Assembly (NCBI GenBank): GCA_902786745.1
Contig: CADADR010000007.1
Location: forward strand, 1 to 64,000
Direction: 5' to 3'
Origin: an uncultured Bacteroidia bacterium
GTDB taxonomy: Bacteria; Bacteroidota; Bacteroidia; Bacteroidales; F082
Length of the DNA: 64,000 nt
The notes beneath the pieces are model-generated. The model was not told where the DNA came from. It worked only from the letters and a program-made list of their open reading frames with translations, and searched no databases. How positions within the stretch are numbered: position 1 is the stretch's first letter; every line of letters begins with the position of its first letter. Below are positions 1 to 9,426 of this stretch, piece after piece. The translations under genes were made by a program, and so were the position numbers.

Positions 1-141
1 GTAAGCGTCGGCATAGAAGCCGTACACTGGCACGAAACCGTTGGTAGTAGTACCATCGTTTACGGTCAGTTCGTCTGCTCTCACAAAGCCAACAAAGGCC
101 AGCAAGAGCATCATCATCAAAGAAAATACTTTCTTTTTCAT
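1..141 (-). CDS. Secreted protein, N-terminal fragment
   Basis: Only the first 47 codons are in the window; the gene runs off the left edge. The start ATG is at 141, and translation gives a lysine-rich n-region (MKKKVFS), a hydrophobic core (LMMMLLLAFVGFV) and an Ala-Asp cleavage site, which is a classical signal peptide. The mature part begins ELTVNDGTTTNGFVPVYGF. From memory this opening is common in large secreted Bacteroidales proteins with fibronectin-like or choice-of-anchor domains, but too little is present to assign a function. It is transcribed leftward, away from the glycogen operon terminator at 382-413. Confidence 0.6.
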   Translation of the reverse strand, partial: MKKKVFSLMMMLLLAFVGFVRADELTVNDGTTTNGFVPVYGFYADAY

Positions 142-381
142 AATGAATGAATTAAGTTAATAAATAAGTGAATTGAATTGATTTCCAACATATAAAAGCG
201 TAACGCCTCGTCATAGGGCATGACGAAGGACGGATTTTTTCTAAGCATACAAGCGTATGAATGCATAAAAAACGCGTTTTTTTGTTGTCTAGACACCTAT
301 AAGACACGCGCGTGAGGATTTACCCCTAGTCATTTTGTGGATTTTTTGGGTACAAATTGTGGAATTTTAGGATACAAGGAC
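142..381. other. Intergenic, two small hairpins, no gene
   Basis: This gap between the glycogen operon terminator and the secreted protein gene has no convincing ORF. It holds a perfect 6-bp stem hairpin at 209-225 (CGTCAT, loop AGGGC, ATGACG) and a second short dyad near 246-259 (CATAC/GTATG). Both would lie in the leader of the leftward secreted protein gene if its promoter is in this gap. I found no good TAnnTTTG element for that gene. Confidence 0.4.
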
Positions 382-413
382 AAAAAAAAAGGCGGAAAGC
401 ATCGCTCTCCGCC
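382..413 (-). terminator. Rho-independent terminator of glycogen operon
   Basis: On the minus strand a 10-bp stem (GGCGGAGAGC / GCTTTCCGCC, one G-T wobble) closes a 3-nt loop at 391-413 and is followed by nine T residues (382-390). It sits 25 bp after the stop codon of the synthase-phosphorylase fusion, so it ends the glycogen operon. Confidence 0.85.
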
Positions 414-437
414 CCTTCTGAAAGGTTTTTCTTCACA

Positions 438-3400
438 TCAGATCCACTTCACCAACGGGAAGTCCTGACGATGCGGCAGCATCTTGTTGGTGGGATACAC
501 ACGGAAGGTGAAATCATACACACCAGCACGCTTGATCGGCACTTTGATGTAGTACTTCACCCAGCGGTCGCCCGAGTCGACGAGTTTCATCTTGTGGACA
601 GCGGTGATCTCGTCCACCTGGTCGTTGGTCTTCTTGCCAAAGAGCAGCTCGATGGCGAGGTCGCCAGGCTCGAGGTCGGGCGTGAGCAGCGTAATCTCAG
701 CGATAAACTGCTCGCCGAAGGTCAAAGGACGCACGTTGGTGTCGGGCAGGATGAGCGACTTCACCTCTACCTTGTCCCAGTTGTTGCGCACGCGCGTCTT
801 CCATGCGTTGATCTCGAAGGCTTTCTGGTAACGGTTGGCACGCATCCAGTGGGTGCGATCAATCAACTTGTTATAGTACCTCTCGAAGTAGTCGTCCATC
901 ATGCGTTTCATAGTGAAACACGGTGAAATCTCGTTGAGGCACTTCTTCATGGCCGCCACCCAACCCGTAGGCACCTCATGCACATTGCGGGCATAATAGA
1001 GCGGTACAATCTCGTTTTCCAATGTGTTGTAGATCGTCTCGGCATCCATCTCGTCCTGATAGCGCTGGTCCTGATAGGTGCGCTTCTCCTGGATGGCCCA
1101 GCCGGCATCGGGACGATAGCCCTCGGCCCACCAGCCGTCCAAGACGGAGAAGTTGAGCACGCCATTCATCACAGCCTTCTCACCACTGGTGCCAGAGGCT
1201 TCGAGCGGACGTGTCGGCGTGTTGAGCCACACATCCACGCCACTGGTCAAGCGACCACCGAGTTCCATATCGTAATTGCTGATAAACAATATCTTACCGA
1301 TAAACTCGGGACGACGCGAGATGTCAATGATCATCTTGATGAGATCTTGACCCGCCTTGTCGTTGGGGTGCGCCTTACCGGCAAAGAGGAAGATGACGGG
1401 GCGCTTCGGGTCGTTGACGAGCTGCGACAGACGCTCCAAGTTGCCAAAGAGCAGGTGGGCACGCTTGTAGGTGGCGAAACGACGGGCGAATCCGACAATC
1501 AACGCATTCTCGTTCAAGCTGTTGACGGTCTGCATGATGAGTTTCGGGCTCTCCTGACGTTGACGCATGTCTTCCTTGATCTTATCACCCAGATAGGCAA
1601 TCAGTTCGTGCTTCAGCTGCTTGCGGATGTCCCAAATCTTCTCATCCGGCACCTCGTAGATTCGCTCCCACATCTTCACATCCGACTGGGTGTCGATGTA
1701 ATCAGGACCGAAGGTCTCCTTATAAAGGCGCTGCCAGAGGCGGTTGCTCCAAGTGGGCAGGTGCACGCCGTTGGTGACATAACCGATGTGGTTTTCCTCG
1801 GCGAAATAACCCGGCCACAACGACTGGAACATCTCCCTCGACACGCGGCCGTGGATCTTGCTCACACCGTTCACCTCTTGGCTGAGGTTGGTGGCCAGCA
1901 CGCTCATCGAGAATTTCTCGTTCGGGTTGTTGGGGTTGAAGCGCCCCAAGCCCATAAAGCGTTCCCAGCTGATGTTCATGCGGTTGGCATAGTGCGGCAT
2001 ATAGGTACGGATGAGGTGCTCCTCAAAGGCATCGTGACCCGCGGGCACAGGCGTATGCGTCGTGAACAAGGTGGAAGCCCGCACCAACTCAAGCGCGACA
2101 TCGAAATCGAGGTTGTGCTTGTTGATGTAGACACGCAGACGCTCCAGTCCACTGAAGGCCGCATGGCCTTCGTTGCAGTGGTAGATGGTAGGCTTCATGC
2201 CCATGGCTTCCAAAAGACGGATACCGCCTACGCCGAGGAACATCTCTTGCTTGATACGCATCTCGCTGTCGCCGCCATAGAGTCGACTTGTGATGCCGCG
2301 GTCCTCGGCCGAGTTCTCCTCGATGTCGGTATCAAGGAGGTAAAGCCCTATCCTACCCACGCTGACGCGCCAAGCCTTAGCGTAAACCGAGCGGCCCGGG
2401 AAAGCGATACTCACCGTGATCCATTCGCCCTTGTCGTTGAACACGGGCTGCAGGGGCAGTTGCGAGAACTTCTGCGGAATGTATTCGGCACGCTGTTCGC
2501 CCGAGACCGTGATCTCCTGCGCGAAGTAGCCATAACGATACAGCAGACCGATGCCCACCATATTGGCGTTGGAGTCGGAGGCCTGCTTCATGTAGTCGCC
2601 TGCCAAGATGCCGAGGCCGCCAGAATAAATCTTAAGGCTCTTCATCAAGCCGTATTCCATGCTGAAATAAGCGATGAGGTCCTTCTGCTGCGTAGGCTGT
2701 GCCATGTATGCCTTGAACTGGTCGTAGACCTTGTTGAGGCGTTCGACGAAGTCCGAATTGTTCTCCAAGTCCTTGATCTGCTCAACGGAAAGGCCTTCCA
2801 TCAAGGCGACGGGGTTCTGCTCTGTAGCCTTCCAAGCCTCCGGGTCGATGCTCTCAAACAACTCGACGGCATCCACATTCCAGCACCACCAGATGTTACG
2901 CGAGAGCTCTTCCAGTTTCTTCATCTCGGGCGAATAGATGGGCTTCACCAGCACCTTCTTCCAACTCGGCGAGTCTTTCTTCTGGTAGACCACCTCATGC
3001 ATCATATCGGCGTAAGGCACCGGCTCCATCATATAATGGCGGCCTCCCGCCTTCTCGAGGGCCACATCCCAAGCCTTCTGATAGCTGACGACGAGGTCTT
3101 TCCACAGCAGCTTGTTGGCCACCTGCAAAGCGGCTTCCGAAGTCTCGGCCATGCCTTTGTCGGTCAAGCCCAGGAAATGGCGCAAAGCGGAAACGATTTC
3201 GTCGATCACCTTGTCGTTATCGCCCACCTGACGTGGCACCACGGTCACGGCCTCGTTGCCCTTGCATTCCTGCTGCACGAACTTGCCGAAGCCAGACACA
3301 TCGGAGGTCAAGGTGGGGATGCCCATAGAGACACTCTCGAGTGGTGTGTAACCCCAAGGCTCGTAATACGACGGGAACACCGAGAAATCGAAGGCGGAGA

Positions 3401-4664
3401 GGAACTCAGAATAGGTCAGGTTGAAGATGCCATCGCTGCCGTTGAGGTAAGCGGGGACAAACATCACCTTCACCTTGTCGTTGGCGTCGTTTTGCAGACC
3501 CGAGTTACGCAGGGAGTTTAGAATCGCATCGTTCTCATACTCAAAGATATGGTGCGTAGCGGGGAAGTCGGTATGCCCCATGATGGCGTTGGTGCCGTCG
3601 AGGCGGTGTTGCAGGTCCTTGGAGGGGCCAGCGATGTTGGCCGGCACGGCAATCACGCCCAGGACGGTGCGGTTCAGGTTCTTATCTTCGTTGAGGCGGC
3701 GTAGGGCCTCGATGAAGAGGTCGATACCCTTGTTCTTGAACTCGTAACGGCCGCTGTTGAGCACCATCAGACAGTTCGGGTCGAGGGTCTCACCGCATAA
3801 AGTCCCGGCGATTTTCAAGATCTGCTCGCGTGTCGCCTTGCGTTTCTCGGCGAACTCGGCGTTGTCTTTCCTAAAGGTATGGTCGATACCGTTTTTGGTC
3901 ACCACATCGGGCTTACGATAGAGGAACTGCTCGCACTCCTGCGCCGTGATGTCGCTCACCGTCGTGAAGGAGTCGGCATTCTTTGCCGCCTTCTGCTCCA
4001 TCGACTGCTGCGAGACCACGTTGAACTGCATGGCCATCACCGAAGGCAGATAGGTCTTCAGGTTGTCGTACAACGGCAATCCGTTGCCTGAGATGGCACG
4101 GCCGAGATAGGTGGCGTGCGTGGTGAACACCGTGGCGATCTGCGGACAATGCTCCTTCAGATAAAGCACGCCCGAGCCCGTCATCCACTCGTGGAACTGT
4201 GCCACGATGTTGCTTGTTTGCTGCAAATAGAAGTTGCAGAAACTCTCGATCACCTGACCCGCGGCATAGCCAAACAACACGGGCTCGATATAATCCCACT
4301 GGCCGCGGATGCTGTCCAGTTCATACTGTTCCCACAGGTGGCCAAGGATCTCGTTCTTGGTCTGATAAAGCGGGGTGTAGTCCACCAAGATGGCGATGGG
4401 GCTGCTTTCGATTTTCCAATGGCCAATACGGAACTTCAGGCCTTGGCTCAATGCCCTTTCGCGCCACTCGGGAAAGAGGTCGTTGTCTTCCACAAAATAT
4501 AGCGTCTCGTGTGATTCCTTAACCACATCAGGTCCTACCGTAATATAATGGTCGTCAAGCAATTGACGCATCACATTCGACTTCGTGGAGAGCACCGTAT
4601 AGATGCCGCCCACCATGTTACACACTTCCCAAGAGGTTTCAAAAAGGTATTCGGGGTTTTTCAT
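438..4664 (-). CDS. Glycogen synthase (GT3)-alpha-glucan phosphorylase (GT35) fusion
   Basis: This 1408-residue protein joins two opposing activities of glycogen metabolism. Residues about 1-540 look like a eukaryotic-type GT3 glycogen synthase: the opening ETSWEVCNMVGGIYTV and the motif YYEPWGYTPLES with the catalytic glutamates are present. After a linker, about 570-700 match the DUF3417 region (SRNIWWCWN). The rest is an alpha-glucan phosphorylase (YFSMEYGL, YSGGLGILAGDY) with the PLP lysine K1163 in GTSGEKAVMNG. A C-terminal beta-rich segment ends the protein. Bacteroides relatives, as I recall, often carry these parts as separate 550 and 850-residue proteins, so the single chain is notable. 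It is the last gene of the glycogen operon, 37 bp past a palindromic repeat (4701-4831). Both active sites look intact. Confidence 0.9.
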   Translation of the reverse strand: MKNPEYLFETSWEVCNMVGGIYTVLSTKSNVMRQLLDDHYITVGPDVVKESHETLYFVEDNDLFPEWRERALSQGLKFRIGHWKIESSPIAILVDYTPLYQTKNEILGHLWEQYELDSIRGQWDYIEPVLFGYAAGQVIESFCNFYLQQTSNIVAQFHEWMTGSGVLYLKEHCPQIATVFTTHATYLGRAISGNGLPLYDNLKTYLPSVMAMQFNVVSQQSMEQKAAKNADSFTTVSDITAQECEQFLYRKPDVVTKNGIDHTFRKDNAEFAEKRKATREQILKIAGTLCGETLDPNCLMVLNSGRYEFKNKGIDLFIEALRRLNEDKNLNRTVLGVIAVPANIAGPSKDLQHRLDGTNAIMGHTDFPATHHIFEYENDAILNSLRNSGLQNDANDKVKVMFVPAYLNGSDGIFNLTYSEFLSAFDFSVFPSYYEPWGYTPLESVSMGIPTLTSDVSGFGKFVQQECKGNEAVTVVPRQVGDNDKVIDEIVSALRHFLGLTDKGMAETSEAALQVANKLLWKDLVVSYQKAWDVALEKAGGRHYMMEPVPYADMMHEVVYQKKDSPSWKKVLVKPIYSPEMKKLEELSRNIWWCWNVDAVELFESIDPEAWKATEQNPVALMEGLSVEQIKDLENNSDFVERLNKVYDQFKAYMAQPTQQKDLIAYFSMEYGLMKSLKIYSGGLGILAGDYMKQASDSNANMVGIGLLYRYGYFAQEITVSGEQRAEYIPQKFSQLPLQPVFNDKGEWITVSIAFPGRSVYAKAWRVSVGRIGLYLLDTDIEENSAEDRGITSRLYGGDSEMRIKQEMFLGVGGIRLLEAMGMKPTIYHCNEGHAAFSGLERLRVYINKHNLDFDVALELVRASTLFTTHTPVPAGHDAFEEHLIRTYMPHYANRMNISWERFMGLGRFNPNNPNEKFSMSVLATNLSQEVNGVSKIHGRVSREMFQSLWPGYFAEENHIGYVTNGVHLPTWSNRLWQRLYKETFGPDYIDTQSDVKMWERIYEVPDEKIWDIRKQLKHELIAYLGDKIKEDMRQRQESPKLIMQTVNSLNENALIVGFARRFATYKRAHLLFGNLERLSQLVNDPKRPVIFLFAGKAHPNDKAGQDLIKMIIDISRRPEFIGKILFISNYDMELGGRLTSGVDVWLNTPTRPLEASGTSGEKAVMNGVLNFSVLDGWWAEGYRPDAGWAIQEKRTYQDQRYQDEMDAETIYNTLENEIVPLYYARNVHEVPTGWVAAMKKCLNEISPCFTMKRMMDDYFERYYNKLIDRTHWMRANRYQKAFEINAWKTRVRNNWDKVEVKSLILPDTNVRPLTFGEQFIAEITLLTPDLEPGDLAIELLFGKKTNDQVDEITAVHKMKLVDSGDRWVKYYIKVPIKRAGVYDFTFRVYPTNKMLPHRQDFPLVKWI

Positions 4665-4700
4665 TCGTATTTATTAAAATTAAAAATTAAAAACTATATA

Positions 4701-4831
4701 GAGATTCCCTTCGGGAATGGAGTACGTTTTCTTGTTGTCCAGCGGCGGTAAAGAACAGCATTTGACATGTAACAGTTGCCACCGCCGCAGGATAACCCTT
4801 ACTCCTACTCCATTCCCCGCAGGGGAATCTT
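4701..4831. repeat. Palindromic intergenic element, copy D
   Basis: About 130 bp whose ends are small hairpins (GATTCCCTTCGGGAATGGAG at the left, CATTCCCCGCAGGGGAATC at the right) that also pair with each other. An inner GCGGCGG/CCGCCGC pair forms a long arm. The same layout occurs three times at 11561-12587. It fills the gap between the GH57 gene stop and the fusion gene start, so it would be transcribed in the operon mRNA. Confidence 0.75.
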
Positions 4832-4832
4832 G

Positions 4833-6035
4833 TTACTCTACTTTTGCCACTTTTTTCGCCTTCGCCAGCTTCGTCACCCTATCGGTGAAGTCGGTCAGCA
4901 CATTCATGTAGTTGACATAGGCGTCATAGGGCGAGGCATAGTGGTTGAAGTATTTATGCACCACGCCGTCGGAGAGCCACTTCGTGCACATATAGTAGAA
5001 ATGGTCGGAGGTCTGAAGCATGGTCCAATCCTGCTGCAGCTCTTCGTCCTTGATGCGATGCACCTTGGCGTTGAGTTCGTACAAGGTACGGAAGGCGTCA
5101 TCCTGCAAGGGGTTGCCAAGCCAGGCCGTGAGGTCGCGCTCCTCGTCGCTCCACGACAGCACATTGGGCACATTGACGGCGCTCACCGGCTGCAGCTTCT
5201 TAGCCAGTTCCTGCGGTGTGGCAAACTTGAACTTGCTGCCCTTCAGGATGGCACCAGGCAAAGCCTCCATGAAGTTGAAGATGCCCGTCTCGGCGCTCTG
5301 GTGCTCGCCAAAGGTCTCGTAGTCCATGAAGATGTTGACCACCTCTTCCTCCTCCGGCAAGGCATTCAGCCAGTTGACGAAGTCCTCAGCGCGGAAGCCG
5401 TCCTGCACAAAGCGGAAGGCGATCTCGTCACTGAACTTGAAGTTGCGCAGCAGCACTTTCAGCTTCGGGTTGATGGCGTTGGCGTACATATAGTTGGGGC
5501 TCTTCCAACCCAAGATGTGCTTGGCACCCTCGGTGAGCATGAGGTTGTAGCCCATGTCGGCCACCGCTGCTCCGATTTCATCGCTATAGATCAACTCGGT
5601 GTTGCGGAAGGTCTTTGGCGTGACACCAAACACCTCTTTCATCTTGTGCTTGTGGGCCGTCACCTGACGCTTGAACTCATCAGGATTCGAAAGCGAGGCC
5701 AAGGAATGGGCGTAAGTCTCAGAGAGCACCTCTACCCTACCCGTGGCGACCAGCTTCTGGAAACTCTCCAGCACCTCGGGTGCGAACTGCTCCATCTGCT
5801 CGATGACCACGCCCGAGAACGAGAACGCGAACTTGACCTTGTCGCCATACTTCTCGATTTGGCGCATCAGGAGTTCGTTCATGGGCAGGTAGCACTTCTC
5901 GGCCACACGTCGCATAATCATGCGGTTGCTGTAGTCGTCATAGTAATAGTGTTTCTTACCGATTTCGAAGAAACGATACGTGCGAAGCCTGTAAGGCTGA
6001 TGCACTTGGAAATAGAAACAGATTGACTTGCTCAT
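4833..6035 (-). CDS. GH57 family alpha-amylase / glucanotransferase
   Basis: A 400-residue GH57 retaining alpha-glucan hydrolase or 4-alpha-glucanotransferase, expected in the cytoplasm because no signal peptide is seen. The conserved GH57 blocks can be read in order: HQP at residues 12-14, GVVIEQ, the nucleophile region NTELIYSDEIG and the acid/base aspartate region FMDYETFGEH. Length fits the short form of the family. It lies 26 bp downstream of the GT4 gene and in the same operon as a GH133 debranching enzyme and the synthase-phosphorylase fusion. A role in trimming or rearranging malto-oligosaccharides during glycogen turnover follows from context. Exact specificity cannot be read from the sequence. 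Confidence 0.88.
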   Translation of the reverse strand: MSKSICFYFQVHQPYRLRTYRFFEIGKKHYYYDDYSNRMIMRRVAEKCYLPMNELLMRQIEKYGDKVKFAFSFSGVVIEQMEQFAPEVLESFQKLVATGRVEVLSETYAHSLASLSNPDEFKRQVTAHKHKMKEVFGVTPKTFRNTELIYSDEIGAAVADMGYNLMLTEGAKHILGWKSPNYMYANAINPKLKVLLRNFKFSDEIAFRFVQDGFRAEDFVNWLNALPEEEEVVNIFMDYETFGEHQSAETGIFNFMEALPGAILKGSKFKFATPQELAKKLQPVSAVNVPNVLSWSDEERDLTAWLGNPLQDDAFRTLYELNAKVHRIKDEELQQDWTMLQTSDHFYYMCTKWLSDGVVHKYFNHYASPYDAYVNYMNVLTDFTDRVTKLAKAKKVAKVE

Positions 6036-6061
6036 ATCTAGTATTTTTTATTATTCGCTAA

Positions 6062-7348
6062 TTATACCACTGACTCATAAACCGCCTTGATCTTCTTTGC
6101 GGCGGCTTCCCACTTGAGGCTGTCCACCTCGTCCTTGCCTTCGTCCTTGAAGCAGTCGGCCAAGGGCTTGTAGTGGCAGAGGCCATAGATGGCGTCGGCC
6201 AGTCCGTTGATGTCCCAGAAGTCGACCTTCAAGGCGTGCTTGACGACCTCTGACACACCCGACTGCTTGCTGATGACCACCGGCACATTGAGGCGCATGG
6301 CCTCCAACGGCACGATGCCGAACGGTTCGGAGATGGACGGCATGACAAACACGTCGGTCATGGCGAACATCTGGTCGACGGCCTCACCCTTTAGGAAGCC
6401 CGTGAAGTGGAAGTGGCTACCCATGCCGAGTTGGGCAACACGGCGTATCATCTTCTCCAACATGTCGCCCGTGCCCGCCATCACGAAATGGATGCTCGGG
6501 TCGACCTGGTGGATCTTATAGGCCGCCTCGATGAAGTATTCTGGGCCTTTCTGGTAGGTGATTCGTCCAAGGAAGGTCACCACCTTGGCATCCAGACCGC
6601 TGCGCTCGTATTCCGACTTGGGTTTGTCGTTAGGCTCAACGGCGTTGTGCACCGTCACGACCTTGGCGGGGTCGATGCCGTATTTGTTGATGACAATGTT
6701 GCGGGTCAGGTTACTCACTGTAATCACACGGTCGGCGGCCTCCATGCCCCTGCGTTCGATGGCATATACATCCGTGTTGATGTTCTCGCCCGAGCGGTCG
6801 AACTCGGTGGCGTGCATGTGCACCACCAGCGGTTTGCCTGTGGTCTCCTTCGCCGCGATGCCTGCCGAATAGGTCAGCCAGTCATGGGCATGGATGACGT
6901 CGAAGTCGTATTTCGTGGCCAACGACGAGCCAATCAAGGCATAGCGCGCCACCTCTTCCATGAGGTTCATGCCGTATTTGCCCGAGAACTGGTAGTTGCG
7001 CGCAAACACCGAACCCGTGCGGTTGAAATGCTCCACCACATGGCGGTCGCTTTCCAGCACATTGGCAAAGTTCTCCGGCCCGACATACGGGATGATGTTG
7101 GAGCCAATCTCCATGTACTGCACGCGCTCCCAATAGCTTCGGTCTTTCTCGTGGTCGATGTCGATGGTCACGTCGCTGGCATTGAGCAGACGTACGTTGG
7201 TCTCATCCTCGTCGCCATAGGCACGCGGCACCACGAAGAGCACGTCCACATCGTTCTTGGCCAGGCCTTTGGTCATGCCGAAGCATGCCGTTCCGAGGCC
7301 ACCGGTAATATGGGGCGGAAACTCCCACCCAAACATCAGGACTCTCAT
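6062..7348 (-). CDS. GT4 glycosyltransferase, glycogen synthase-like
   Basis: This 428-residue GT-B protein starts with the glycine-rich donor loop typical of GT4/GT5 glucan synthases (GWEFPPHITGGLG). It carries HAHDWLTY in the N-terminal domain, FLGRITYQKGPEYFIEA at the domain junction, and the C-terminal E-x7-E motif SEPFGIVPLEAM. The start codon overlaps the stop of the debranching enzyme gene by four bases (ATGA), which indicates translational coupling. Equivalent GT4 genes sit between GH133 and GH57 genes in other Bacteroidales glycogen operons as I recall. It probably makes or extends an alpha-1,4-glucan, but the donor (ADP-glucose, UDP-glucose or maltose-1-phosphate) is not known. Confidence 0.85.
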   Translation of the reverse strand: MRVLMFGWEFPPHITGGLGTACFGMTKGLAKNDVDVLFVVPRAYGDEDETNVRLLNASDVTIDIDHEKDRSYWERVQYMEIGSNIIPYVGPENFANVLESDRHVVEHFNRTGSVFARNYQFSGKYGMNLMEEVARYALIGSSLATKYDFDVIHAHDWLTYSAGIAAKETTGKPLVVHMHATEFDRSGENINTDVYAIERRGMEAADRVITVSNLTRNIVINKYGIDPAKVVTVHNAVEPNDKPKSEYERSGLDAKVVTFLGRITYQKGPEYFIEAAYKIHQVDPSIHFVMAGTGDMLEKMIRRVAQLGMGSHFHFTGFLKGEAVDQMFAMTDVFVMPSISEPFGIVPLEAMRLNVPVVISKQSGVSEVVKHALKVDFWDINGLADAIYGLCHYKPLADCFKDEGKDEVDSLKWEAAAKKIKAVYESVV

Positions 7349-9312
7349 TTTGAGCCTCCTTTCTTATTTAGTTCTTCGATCAGGTAATGCAGGTAGAGCA
7401 AGGCACCCACGCTCGTCGACTGCGAAATGCAACCTCTTGCCTCAAAGGGCGGGTTGCCGTCGTAGATCTCCGACACCGTACCGATGCCGTTGTCCTTGAT
7501 GGCCTCCTCGAAGCCGTTATACAGGTCTTCCAGATAAGGCAACGAGGTCTTCCCAAACAGTTTCACCGAGAGGTCGGCATAGAACATAATCAGCCACGGG
7601 AATGTCGAGCCATTGTGGTAAGCACGTTCGCGTTCGTTGTGGCTGCCGATGCTAATGCCCTTGTAGTTCTCGTCGTTAGGCGACAGCGAACGGATGCCGC
7701 GCGTCGTCAGCAGCTCGGAATGGGCGATGTCGAAGGCACGTTTCTGCATCTCGTCGCTCATCGGGCTATAAGGCAAGGCGGCAGCCAGCATCATATTGGG
7801 TCGCACCTGTTCGTTTTTCTCGTTACTGTTCACAAAGTCGTAGAAGCCCTTGGTCGCTTTATTATAGAAGGTGTCGGCAAACGAGGCCTTCACCTTGTCG
7901 GCCAACTCCTGCCATTTCTTGAGCAGCGTGCTCTTCGGTTCGGCGGCTTTCAGTAGTTCTACACCATAACGCAGGGCGTTATACCAAAGGGCGTTCACTT
8001 CAATCGCTAAGCCCGTACGTGGTGTCCAAGGTTTGCCTTGGGCGAAGACGTTCATCCAGGTGAGGGCCAAGTCGCGGTTGCCGGCATAAAGCAGACCGTT
8101 GTCCAAAGTATGCACATTGAAGTCCGTGCCCGCGATGAAGCTCTCCAAAATGGTCGTCATCGGCTTCTTGTATTTCTTCCAGATGTCCTTCTTGTCCTTA
8201 CCGAGCATCTTCTCGTAGAGCTGCAGCACATAGAAGAACCACAGCGGCGAGTCGACCGCAGTGAAATAGAGGCTCTTCTGATAGTAACGATGCGGGAAGA
8301 ACGGCCCTTGCATCCTCGAGATGAGGTAATCAAGTGCCGCCATAAAAGTCTTCTCGTCGCCTTGCGCCAAAGCGATGCCTGGCAAAGCGAGGAAGGTGTC
8401 GCGGCTGCAGGAGCCGAACCATGGGAATCCAGCCCAAAGCTTCGTGCCGTTCGCATCACGGATGATGAACTGGTCAGCGGCCTTCACGAGGCAATCCTCG
8501 TAACTCGTCTGAGGCAACAGCCTCTTCACCTCAGCCTCGCACTGCCGCTTGATGGCAGTCGGGCTTTCTTCCTTGAGGCTCACCGAGAGAATCACCGTGT
8601 CGCCTTGCTTCATCTGAAGTTCGAAGAATCCCGGGACAAATTGATCTTCCAAAGCATCATAGCCACGTTCCTGCTCGCGGATGTAGAACATATTGTAATA
8701 CCAATGCGGCACATGCGTGTATTCCGCCGCGCGCGAGAACTGCAGGTAGAGCCTCGAGTAGTCCTTGTAGAGCTGCCACGAAGCGCCGTTCTTCACTAGG
8801 TCCACCTTACGGCTGGCCTCGTGGTTCTCATGCGTCAGCATGTGTACGTTGCGGAAGGCCAGGAAAGGCAGCACGCGCAGCGTGATGGGCACCACAGATT
8901 CGCGCAAGGTGTAACGCACAAAGAGTCGTGCCTCCGTGGCAGAGAAGATCAGCTCCTTGTCGAGCACCACATTGCCGATGCGGTAGGTCAGCTTCGGCAT
9001 GGGGTCGGCGGTGAAATCGCGAAGGTATTTGTGACCACGAGGAGCGAAGATGCCATCGGGGTACATGTGTACGCCAAGATGGAACTCCTCCTTATTCTCA
9101 ATAATGGTCTCGTCGAGGCTCGACAGCAGCACATGATTGTTATTGTCCAGCTGCGGCTGCGGCACCACCAAGAGGCCGTGGTATTTTCGAGTGTTGCAGC
9201 CAATCACCGTGGTGGCGAGGAATGCGCCTAAAGCGTTGGAACGCAACACTTCACGGTTGAGTGTAAACTCCAGATTGACCAGTTTCTTTTTATCCCAGGA
9301 AATGTAACTCAT
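7345..9312 (-). CDS. Glycogen debranching enzyme (GH133 amylo-alpha-1,6-glucosidase)
   Basis: A 655-residue cytoplasmic debranching enzyme and first gene of the glycogen operon. The N-terminal beta-sandwich (about 1-230) begins with NREVLRSNALGAFLATT and contains the family signature CNTRKYHGLLV. The C-terminal (alpha/alpha)6 part (about 290-640) contains WAGFPWFGSCSRDTFLALPG, which matches the catalytic region of bacterial GDE proteins, and ends with GNPPFEARGC..STSVG. It should remove alpha-1,6-linked glucose at branch points to give linear glucan for the phosphorylase. A good promoter lies 28 bp upstream. The 4-bp overlap with the next gene supports co-translation. Confidence 0.9.
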   Translation of the reverse strand: MSYISWDKKKLVNLEFTLNREVLRSNALGAFLATTVIGCNTRKYHGLLVVPQPQLDNNNHVLLSSLDETIIENKEEFHLGVHMYPDGIFAPRGHKYLRDFTADPMPKLTYRIGNVVLDKELIFSATEARLFVRYTLRESVVPITLRVLPFLAFRNVHMLTHENHEASRKVDLVKNGASWQLYKDYSRLYLQFSRAAEYTHVPHWYYNMFYIREQERGYDALEDQFVPGFFELQMKQGDTVILSVSLKEESPTAIKRQCEAEVKRLLPQTSYEDCLVKAADQFIIRDANGTKLWAGFPWFGSCSRDTFLALPGIALAQGDEKTFMAALDYLISRMQGPFFPHRYYQKSLYFTAVDSPLWFFYVLQLYEKMLGKDKKDIWKKYKKPMTTILESFIAGTDFNVHTLDNGLLYAGNRDLALTWMNVFAQGKPWTPRTGLAIEVNALWYNALRYGVELLKAAEPKSTLLKKWQELADKVKASFADTFYNKATKGFYDFVNSNEKNEQVRPNMMLAAALPYSPMSDEMQKRAFDIAHSELLTTRGIRSLSPNDENYKGISIGSHNERERAYHNGSTFPWLIMFYADLSVKLFGKTSLPYLEDLYNGFEEAIKDNGIGTVSEIYDGNPPFEARGCISQSTSVGALLYLHYLIEELNKKGGSK

Positions 9313-9339
9313 GTTAGTTTTTTATTCTAAAATAATCTA

Positions 9340-9371
9340 CAAAAATAATGTTTTTCTTTTATGCAAACAAA
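9340..9371 (-). promoter_or_regulatory. Promoter of glycogen operon
   Basis: Read on the minus strand: TTTG at 9368-9371, a 20-bp spacer, and TATTTTTG at 9340-9347, matching the Bacteroidetes sigma-ABfr consensus (TTTG, 19-21 bp, TAnnTTTG). The predicted transcript starts near 9334, about 22 nt before the GH133 start codon. Confidence 0.7.
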
Positions 9372-9386
9372 AAAGACAACATTTTT

Positions 9387-9394
9387 TATCTTTG
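9387..9394 (+). promoter_or_regulatory. Promoter -7 element of dcp-like gene
   Basis: TATCTTTG fits the Bacteroidetes -7 consensus TAnnTTTG and lies 32 bp before the peptidase start codon. No clear -33 TTTG is present at the right distance. The element is back to back with the glycogen operon promoter, so the two units are divergently transcribed from a 114-bp gap. Confidence 0.6.
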
Positions 9395-9426
9395 CAGCCC
9401 AGATTTAAGCATCAAAATCCAATACA

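Noticed and set aside
209..240. Rho-independent terminator on the plus strand (hairpin then T run)
   Set aside because: No plus-strand gene ends here, and the stem is only 6 bp with a 10-bp gap to the T run.
357..3521. Long plus-strand ORFs opposite the synthase-phosphorylase gene (for example 978-3521)
   Set aside because: They are antisense shadows of the GC-rich minus-strand gene; the translation is Leu/Val/His-rich with no recognisable family.
4776..6026. 416-codon plus-strand ORF opposite the GH57 gene
   Set aside because: Antisense shadow of a gene with intact GH57 motifs on the minus strand; it has no family motif.
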